A stretch of 41,678 bases of DNA, taken from positions 1 through 41,678 of the forward strand of contig JANQXM010000046.1 of assembly GCA_030729385.1 (NCBI GenBank), read 5' to 3'. The stretch is from Opitutales bacterium. Its GTDB lineage: Bacteria; Verrucomicrobiota; Verrucomicrobiia; Opitutales; Coraliomargaritaceae. Below, one piece after another: positions 35,979 to 41,678 of this stretch. Each line of letters opens with the position of its first letter. The stretch's first letter is position 1. A program made the translations under genes and the position numbers. The notes under the pieces were generated by a model. The model was not told the DNA's origin. It saw only the letters and a program-made list of their open reading frames with translations, and searched no databases.

Positions 35979-36280
35979 AAATGTAAGGCGTTATCTTTAA
36001 TTGAGCGTGCCGTTTCACAAGTGAAATTACGGCTGGTTGAGTGTATTACTACTTATCTGTGCATAACGATAGTCTGGGAATGCGGCGTGTGATGTATATT
36101 AACATCTCGCTCGTATCTGACTATCCCGAGAATACGCTGTTTATATCTAAAACCAAGGGGCATCGGACTTGATTTATGAGTGGATGCTTGTCATTTTGAC
36201 AGATCCCCGCGTGTGCTTCGCACGAATCATTTTTTAACCCACCTACGTCTCACGTCTTTTTTGACGTTTCTTTACATTAT
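35979..36280. other. Intergenic region between moxR and the divergent PilT-family gene
   Basis: About 300 bases without a credible gene. It must hold both divergent promoters. Seen here: the TTTCAC/GTGAAA dyad (36009-36033, separate entry); TGTCA-TTT-TGACA at 36189-36201, whose right part also spells a perfect TTGACA -35 at 36196-36201 but has no good -10 at normal spacing; and two 7-base direct repeats ACGTCTC and ACGTCTT at 36245-36258, 22 bases before the PilT-family start. That start has no Shine-Dalgarno. Confidence 0.6.
36009..36033. promoter_or_regulatory. Palindrome upstream of moxR, candidate operator or leader hairpin
   Basis: TTTCAC (36013-36018) and GTGAAA (36021-36026) are perfect inverted arms around AA; outer arms GCCG (36009-36012) and CGGC (36030-36033) also match, with a 3-base offset on one side. 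It lies 31-55 bases upstream of the moxR ATG. Confidence 0.4.
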
Positions 36281-37651
36281 ATGCGTCCTGATACCCACTG
36301 GCTCCTTCACTTTTGTCATGAAAACGCGCTCCTTTCAAAGGCGCAGTTGACTGGCTTGATTAAAAACCTCGACGACAGCACAGATGCCCAGAAATGTGCT
36401 GACTTACTCGCAAAAACTGGCTGGGTGCACGATGAAAGCTTTTTGAAGGACGCGACAGCGATCGCGATTCAAAATGCTCAAGAAGGTTATGAGTTGCCGG
36501 TGCTGCCGACCGATGTGGTCGTCAATCGAGGTATTGCAGATTTTGGAGAATTCCCCGCTTATGATGATTTGGCGGCGATGGATGATACTGCTCTCCGTGA
36601 AGCGATGGATTCGATCTTCGCGACTTGCCAGAAGGTCGGGGTCAGTGACCTACATATCACCGGAGGCGCACGCCCAAGAGTGCGGCACCACCGTAAGATT
36701 GTTTATTTATCGCAGGAAATTTTGCCCGATGACATAGCTCGGCGTATGAATTATGTGTTGTTGACTGATGCTCAGCGCAAGGAGTTCGAAGCGGAGTGGG
36801 ATTTGAATTACGCACTGACAATTGGTAGCGCAGAAGACGGGTGCCGCATGCGTTTTCGTGCTAATGTGATGGAACAGAAAAACGGTATCGCTGGGGTTTA
36901 TCGAATCGTTGCGGACCATTTGCAGTCGCTCGAAGAACTTGGTTTCCCGAATGCAGCCGATATTCGTAAATTATTGAGCTACCATAATGGTATCATTTTG
37001 GTGACTGGCCCAGTCGGTAGCGGTAAAACCACGACATTGGCGAGTCTCGTGCAAGAGCTGAACGTGAACCGTAAAGAGCACATCATCACGGTTGAAGATC
37101 CGATTGAGGTGATGCAGCAATCGCAGAACAGTATCGTGACACAGCGTGAGGTGGGGCGTGATACGAAGTCGTTTCAAAGTGCCTTGAAGTCGGCGCTGCG
37201 TGAGGACCCGGATATCATTATTATCGGAGAAATGCGCGACCTTGCCACGATTGAGATGGCTGTGACCGCGGCGGAGACCGGACACCTCGTGATTGCAACG
37301 ATGCACACGCGCGATGCGCAATCTACTTTGAATCGATTGCTCGATGTGTTTCCTGCGACCCAGCAAAATCAGATCCGTGCGATGACTGCGGGCTCGCTCC
37401 GTGGTATTTTATGCCAACGTCTCATTCCTTCTGTGGATGATGGGGTGGTGCTTGCTTGCGAGCTGCTCATCAATACCAATGCGGTGGCCAACATCATTCG
37501 AGACGGTAAGGACACTGGCTTGGAAAGTGCGATGCAGTCCGGTCGTAAACAAGGTATGCGCACAATCAACGAGTCGATCGATGTGCTTTTAGAGGAAGGT
37601 CGGATCACCGAAGAGGTGGCAGATGCCAACCGTTCAAACGCTGAGGACTAA
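36281..37651 (+). CDS. PilT/PilU-family ATPase with N-terminal extension
   Basis: A 456-aa secretion-superfamily ATPase. Residues about 1-105 form an extra N-terminal helical domain absent from standard PilT. The PilT part starts near 105 with VSDLHITGGARPRVR (121-135). Walker A GPVGSGKTT is at 243-251, the Asp box ITVEDPIE at 269-276, Walker B DPDIIIIGEMRD follows, and the His box is ATMHTRDAQSTLNRLLDVFP. The C-terminus resembles PilT/PilU. It probably powers or tunes type IV pilus retraction at the inner-membrane base. Classical PilT lies 12 bases downstream, so the two are cotranscribed, as PilT and PilU often are. The N-terminal piece may be a MshEN-like or degenerate regulatory domain; I cannot assign it. 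Confidence 0.87.
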   Translation: MRPDTHWLLHFCHENALLSKAQLTGLIKNLDDSTDAQKCADLLAKTGWVHDESFLKDATAIAIQNAQEGYELPVLPTDVVVNRGIADFGEFPAYDDLAAMDDTALREAMDSIFATCQKVGVSDLHITGGARPRVRHHRKIVYLSQEILPDDIARRMNYVLLTDAQRKEFEAEWDLNYALTIGSAEDGCRMRFRANVMEQKNGIAGVYRIVADHLQSLEELGFPNAADIRKLLSYHNGIILVTGPVGSGKTTTLASLVQELNVNRKEHIITVEDPIEVMQQSQNSIVTQREVGRDTKSFQSALKSALREDPDIIIIGEMRDLATIEMAVTAAETGHLVIATMHTRDAQSTLNRLLDVFPATQQNQIRAMTAGSLRGILCQRLIPSVDDGVVLACELLINTNAVANIIRDGKDTGLESAMQSGRKQGMRTINESIDVLLEEGRITEEVADANRSNAED

Positions 37652-37663
37652 TTTATAATAAAC

Positions 37664-38710
37664 ATGGAAACTTTGGATCAACTTCTTATCGAAATGCTCG
37701 CTAAAGGCGGCTCGGACCTTCACCTCTCAGTCGGTGCTGTCCCTAAAATCCGTATTGATGGCGAGGTGTTCCCATTAGGGGACCGCGTGGTCGATGCGCC
37801 TCACATGGAAAAAATGCTAAAAGAGGTGACCCCTCCGAATCGTTGGGAGGTTTTCCAGCGGGAAGGGGACGCCGACTTGGCTCATGAGATACCTGGGCAT
37901 GCCCGTTTTCGGATGAATTTGTTTCGTAATAGCCATGGCATCGCGACGGTGTTGCGCCAGATCCCTTCACGTATAGCGAGTCTTGATGAGCTTAATTTAC
38001 CTGAAGCGCTTAAGGACATTGCTGGCTATGCGGATGGCTTGGTTCTGGTGACTGGTCCCACCGGTAGTGGTAAGTCTACTACATTGGCGGCGATCATTGA
38101 CCACATCAATGAGAACACCTCGAAACAGATTATTACCTTAGAAGATCCAGTTGAGTTTACGCATACGGATAAGAACAGCACGATCCTGCACCGTGAAGTG
38201 AGCGAGCATACGAAGACATTTGCCAAGGGCTTGCGCGGTGCGATCCGAGCCGACCCAGATGTTATCTTGATCGGGGAAATGCGTGACATGGAAACGATCC
38301 GCCTTGCGTTGAATTGCGCTGCAATGGGCATGTTGGTATTTGCGACGGTTCATACAAATAATGCCACCAAGACGATTGACCGTATCATCGATGCATTTCC
38401 CGATGCGGAGCAGAATCAGACGCGTATCATGCTGGCCGATTCCTTGCGGGCGGTTGTCTCGCAGTTACTTTGTCAAAAAGTGGATGGTGGTCGTGTTGCG
38501 GTGCATGAGATTTTGCTGATGCACAGTGGTTTGCCGCACTGTATCCGAAAAGGTGCGCTTTCCAGTATCCGCAATATTATCGATCAAAACCGTGACCAAG
38601 GAATGATATCGATGGATGCTTCGCTTTCTAAGCTGTTGGATGAAGGTCTGATCTCTCAGGAAGAGGCCTACATGAAGGCGATCGATAAGGCTCGTTTTAA
38701 GGTGACTTAA
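37664..38710 (+). CDS. pilT: Type IV pilus retraction ATPase PilT
   Basis: A 348-aa hexameric ATPase that depolymerises type IV pili. GSDLHLSVGAVPKIRIDGEV (16-35) is the PilT N-terminal motif. Walker A GPTGSGKSTT is at 131-140, the Asp box ITLEDPVEF follows at about 155-163, Walker B is DPDVILIGEMRD, and the His box is ATVHTNNATKTIDRIIDAFP. Length and motifs fit standard PilT. It follows the longer paralogue by 12 bases and ends at a strong terminator shared with the convergent exbD gene. No other pilus genes are in the window. Confidence 0.93.
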   Translation: METLDQLLIEMLAKGGSDLHLSVGAVPKIRIDGEVFPLGDRVVDAPHMEKMLKEVTPPNRWEVFQREGDADLAHEIPGHARFRMNLFRNSHGIATVLRQIPSRIASLDELNLPEALKDIAGYADGLVLVTGPTGSGKSTTLAAIIDHINENTSKQIITLEDPVEFTHTDKNSTILHREVSEHTKTFAKGLRGAIRADPDVILIGEMRDMETIRLALNCAAMGMLVFATVHTNNATKTIDRIIDAFPDAEQNQTRIMLADSLRAVVSQLLCQKVDGGRVAVHEILLMHSGLPHCIRKGALSSIRNIIDQNRDQGMISMDASLSKLLDEGLISQEEAYMKAIDKARFKVT

Positions 38711-38758
38711 TAATACCTCTTTCAGGGGTGGTATAACTCGCTGCGTCAGACCAAATAA

Positions 38759-38790
38759 AAAAGCCCCCACAGGTAACTGTGGGGGCTTTT
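38759..38790. terminator. Bidirectional terminator between pilT and exbD
   Basis: AAGCCCCCACAG (38761-38772) pairs perfectly with CTGTGGGGGCTT (38777-38788) around loop GTAA. A runs on the left and a T run on the right make it a terminator for either strand. It lies 48 bases after the pilT stop and 27 bases after the exbD stop. Confidence 0.93.
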
Positions 38791-38817
38791 GTGTAATGTG
38801 TATTTAACTCGTGTTGA

Positions 38818-39249
38818 CTAGAGTCCGTATGAGGCGAAGGAGACCTTTGTGATCTCGGCTCTGGCACAGGCATTTAGCACGTCGATCGAGCGCTGGTGCG
38901 GGGAGTCGGGGTCGGCTTGGATTTTGACGACGGTGTCGATCCCTGCGCGGTCGGAAGATGTGCGCAAGCGAGTAAGCGTGTATGAGAGCTTGGCCATGTC
39001 CCGGTCATTGACCGAGTCCATCGGGGCACCGTTTAGAAGGATCAACCCGTTGGGGAAGACTTCAACGATGTGTTCGCTGGGGAGCTCAAGGTTCTCAGCC
39101 GGTGGCGCATCGCTGGGGAGCTTAATGCCGATATCTGCTTCCTGCTGGAGTGGCAGGAACATGAAATAAATCAACAGGAGGAAGACGACGTCGATCATCG
39201 GTGTGATGTCGACTCTATCTTCGGACTCTAGAATTTTGTTTACAGCCAT
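38818..39249 (-). CDS. ExbD/TolR family proton-channel subunit (second copy)
   Basis: A 143-aa inner-membrane protein: short cytoplasmic N-terminus, one membrane helix at about 17-36 with the conserved proton-carrying Asp D20 in ITPMIDVVFLLLIYFM, and a periplasmic domain (about 40-143). It forms a proton-driven motor with ExbB/TolQ. It is the last gene of the set, 3 bases after the first exbD. Its periplasmic domain differs from that of the neighbour, so the two may assemble as a heteromeric pair. Confidence 0.9.
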   Translation of the reverse strand: MAVNKILESEDRVDITPMIDVVFLLLIYFMFLPLQQEADIGIKLPSDAPPAENLELPSEHIVEVFPNGLILLNGAPMDSVNDRDMAKLSYTLTRLRTSSDRAGIDTVVKIQADPDSPHQRSIDVLNACARAEITKVSFASYGL

Positions 39250-39252
39250 AAT

Positions 39253-39657
<405 letters not shown>

Positions 39658-39680
39658 CGGTTAATTATTTGGTTAGGGGA

Positions 39681-40469
39681 TTAACGATTTTTAATCGCAG
39701 TGTTCATTGTGAACTGTAGGTCACCCACGATACGGCCGACACGTGAGGTGATCTTGCCGTAGCGATTCTTGAAAAAGAAGAAGAAGAACATTGCGGGAAT
39801 ACCAACCATCATACCAGTTGCGGTGGTGATGAGCGCTTCCGAAATGTTACCCGCAAGTGCTTGGGCACTACCGGCGCCTTCCGCTTCGATCACGTTGAAG
39901 GCCTTGACCATACCAGAAACGGTTCCGAGGAGACCGACCATTGGCGAAAGCGAACCGATAACGGAGAGGTAATTGATAAGGATGTATGGTCCGGCTAACT
40001 CCTCAGCGGATGCTTCTTCGACGGCTTCTTTGACTTGCTCTGCATTGTAGTCGTTGACGTCTACACGGACGAGGCCAGCACCAAAGATATTTGTCATCGG
40101 GGCTGGGTTTTCATCGCAAAGGGTTTTGGCTTTTTCGAGGTCGACCACCTTAAGGGCTTCTTCGATTTCGGCGGCTACGTCTATTTTGAGGATGGGGCCC
40201 GCTTTAACTGCCATGAAGTTATAAACGATCAGTCCAAATCCGGAGATTGAAAGGAGCATCAACGGATACATGGCCAAGCCACCAGCTTTGAACATGTCGA
40301 TAAGTGACTTCTCTCCTTGGACTGGGCCGGCTTCTTCACCTTCTACTGCGGTTTCAGCTGCTGGCGTGTCTTGAGCTTGGAGGCTTTGGGTGATCGTCCA
40401 TTGTGTGACGCCGACAAAGAGCGCGATGGCGAAGAATGAGGGGATGAGGCGGAACGTTGTTTTTTTCAT
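39681..40469 (-). CDS. ExbB/TolQ/MotA-type proton channel protein with N-terminal signal-like extension
   Basis: A 262-aa MotA/TolQ/ExbB channel protein. Residues about 1-32 are a signal-peptide-like segment ending in LQA, followed by an acidic linker, then three membrane segments: about 66-86, 163-185 and 205-230. The segment LSVIGSLSPMVGLLGTVSGMVKAF (about 168-191) is the family signature, as is SEALITTATGMMVGIPAMFFF. A signal peptide before ExbB is a known variant, as in E. coli relatives with periplasmic N-termini. It lies 41 bases downstream of the TPR gene and begins an exbB-exbD-exbD set. Partner could be a TonB outside the window. Confidence 0.9.
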   Translation of the reverse strand: MKKTTFRLIPSFFAIALFVGVTQWTITQSLQAQDTPAAETAVEGEEAGPVQGEKSLIDMFKAGGLAMYPLMLLSISGFGLIVYNFMAVKAGPILKIDVAAEIEEALKVVDLEKAKTLCDENPAPMTNIFGAGLVRVDVNDYNAEQVKEAVEEASAEELAGPYILINYLSVIGSLSPMVGLLGTVSGMVKAFNVIEAEGAGSAQALAGNISEALITTATGMMVGIPAMFFFFFFKNRYGKITSRVGRIVGDLQFTMNTAIKNR

Positions 40470-40509
40470 AGCGGTTGTATTTTTAGAAAGCTAAGTGGTT
40501 TTGAGAGGC

Positions 40510-41628
40510 TTAAGATTTAGGTAACTTATCAAGTGATGTTTGAGCGTTTGCGGCCCAAGGAGAGTCGGGGTAAAGGATGACGATTTCAGTCCATACATTG
40601 CGCGCTGCAGTGTTGTCGTTTGCGCGAGCATAGCAGTCACCAATTAGATAGAGCATTTCAGGGACCCATACGTAGGAGGTCTGTGCGCGAACGAAGCCTC
40701 TGGTGAGTAGGTCGAGAGCATCTTTGTAGCGCTCCTCGCGATGGGCCTTGGAGCCTTGTAGCAACTTGTAGAGTGAGAAGAGGCGCTCTTTAGGCTCTGG
40801 CTCTTCCATCGCGTCAATCATCGGTGTTGCTTCTGCGAGGTTGTCGGAAAGGACCAGACTGTAGGCGAGCCACATTCTGACATTGTCGAGTGTTTCTCCG
40901 GTCACCACTTCTTCCATGGCACGATAGAGTGGAATGACTTCATCATATTGACCCGCACCGCGAAGCGCGTCTGCCGCATCGGCAACAGACGACATGTTCG
41001 GAGTGTAGATACCATCGACTGGTAATATTTTAGCGATACGTGCAGCGGAGTTGAAGTCTTTTGTAGCAATGTATGCGTTCATTAAGCGGATCGTGCATTG
41101 GCTGTAGGAAATGCCGACCTTGGTGAGCGCAATACGGTTTATGATGTCTTCGGCTTCGTTGAGCTCTCCGGCTCTGATCAAGGTATTGATCATTAATTGA
41201 ACTGGGACGTGCAGGGCAACGAAGGTGTCGGGGACCTGATGGAACTTAATCAATGGGTAAACTTCAGGGCGAAGTAATGTGACTGCGGTTGTGTAGTCAT
41301 CTGCGTCAATCAGTGCCCGTGCTTTTTCTGTATCCACAGCAAGGCGTAGTGATTTGACCATGGACTCACTGACGGGGAGGGAGACCTCACCAACGCCGCC
41401 ATCGAGCTCGGCTACCAGTAGACCATCTTTAAAGGTTACAAATTTGAGCACCTGTGTGGAGCCGTTGTTTTGCTGCTGCATCAAGACTGGAAGGCTGCCG
41501 TATTGCTGCCAATGTATATTTTGTGCGACAGCTGAGTGGAGTAGTCCGACCGAAAGTGATCCGATGAGAATAGCTTTTAAGGTAATGCGATACATCTTGC
41601 GAGTATGGTTGGAAAATGGGCGGCTCAT
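40510..41628 (-). CDS. Secreted TPR-type protein of the exbB-exbD operon
   Basis: A 372-aa protein with a signal peptide: M1 starts a basic n-region and the hydrophobic core is about residues 16-33 (AILIGSLSVGLLHSAVA). The rest is mostly alpha-helical with degenerate TPR-like units (for example AADALRGAGQYDEVIPLYRAMEEV, RYKDALDLLTRGFVRAQ, IGDCYARANDNTAARNVWTEIVILYPDSPWAANA). The last unit is a clear TPR; the earlier ones are weaker. The start ATG at 41626-41628 overlaps the stop of the upstream gene (TAATG) and an AGGGAG lies 8 bases before it, so this start is preferred over M12. TPR proteins of this kind often accompany ExbB/ExbD sets. Role probably periplasmic scaffold. Confidence 0.8.
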   Translation of the reverse strand: MSRPFSNHTRKMYRITLKAILIGSLSVGLLHSAVAQNIHWQQYGSLPVLMQQQNNGSTQVLKFVTFKDGLLVAELDGGVGEVSLPVSESMVKSLRLAVDTEKARALIDADDYTTAVTLLRPEVYPLIKFHQVPDTFVALHVPVQLMINTLIRAGELNEAEDIINRIALTKVGISYSQCTIRLMNAYIATKDFNSAARIAKILPVDGIYTPNMSSVADAADALRGAGQYDEVIPLYRAMEEVVTGETLDNVRMWLAYSLVLSDNLAEATPMIDAMEEPEPKERLFSLYKLLQGSKAHREERYKDALDLLTRGFVRAQTSYVWVPEMLYLIGDCYARANDNTAARNVWTEIVILYPDSPWAANAQTSLDKLPKS

Positions 41629-41678
41629 TATTTCAACTCCCTTAGTTTGGATTTGATCGATGACATGATTTCATCGGG
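41628..41678 (-). CDS. C-terminal end of an upstream gene in the TPR-exbB operon
   Basis: Only the last 16 codons lie in the window, ending DEIMSSIKSKLRELK then TAA at 41628-41630. The stop overlaps the ATG of the TPR gene by one base, which indicates translational coupling in the same operon. The family cannot be told from this tail. Confidence 0.65.
   Translation of the reverse strand, partial: PDEIMSSIKSKLRELK

Noticed and set aside
36196-36230. Perfect TTGACA as a promoter for the PilT-family operon
   Set aside because: No acceptable -10 hexamer at 15-19 bases spacing; mentioned only in the intergenic entry.

Overview
The window reads as a piece of a Gram-negative, probably marine chromosome, most likely from Verrucomicrobiota class Opitutae (Coraliomargarita/Lentimonas-like). 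This is inferred from gene content, not from a marker gene: cysteine-type sulfatases beside a GH16 glycanase, a Bat aerotolerance-type operon, a TPR-ExbB-ExbD-ExbD set, tandem PilT ATPases, and many start codons without a Shine-Dalgarno motif. I see no prophage, insertion sequence, CRISPR array or plasmid gene. Most of the window is housekeeping DNA with a polysaccharide-degrading left end.

Layout. 1-53: part of a tRNA-Thr. 245-7990: two secreted sulfatases, a GH16 glucanase-like enzyme, an MbnP-MbnH-type di-heme protein and a cold-shock protein; the second sulfatase is fused behind a YHYH domain. 8045-13539: leftward uup, galM, a two-domain universal stress protein and a SulP anion transporter. 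13590-17846: tRNA-Arg, a SurA/PpiD-like chaperone, a YihY membrane protein and a GYF-domain membrane protein. 18028-19211: rightward LysM protein and NUDIX hydrolase. 19420-20424: a divergent inositol-monophosphatase-like enzyme. 20653-24795: rightward manC, ruvX, fabZ, fabI and a TonB-like protein with a PA14-like C-terminus. 24842-27377: leftward pyrH, frr, proB. 27496-27569: tRNA-Gln. 27735-35978: a leftward six-gene Bat operon (moxR, DUF58, small membrane protein, batA, batB-batC fusion, batD-batE fusion). 36281-38710: two rightward PilT-family ATPases. 38818-41678: leftward TPR-exbB-exbD-exbD operon, cut by the window edge.

How the genes may work together. The sulfatases and GH16 enzyme would desulfate and cut algal polysaccharide outside the cytoplasm; galM and manC handle sugars inside. 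fabZ-fabI finish the fatty-acid elongation cycle. pyrH-frr is a common translation/nucleotide neighbourhood. The ExbB/ExbD motor near the right end may energise the TonB-like PA14 protein at 23665-24795, but that link is inference.

Non-coding structure is the least expected part. Four leftward genes (uup, usp, proB, frr) have a degenerate tandem repeat with a 7-base period starting 2-9 bases upstream of an SD-less start codon. Two intergenic regions carry paired inverted hairpins with a GTAG/GCAG-type head, like REP elements arranged as BIMEs. A 136-bp segment with perfect 13-bp terminal inverted repeats lies between the NUDIX and phosphatase genes.
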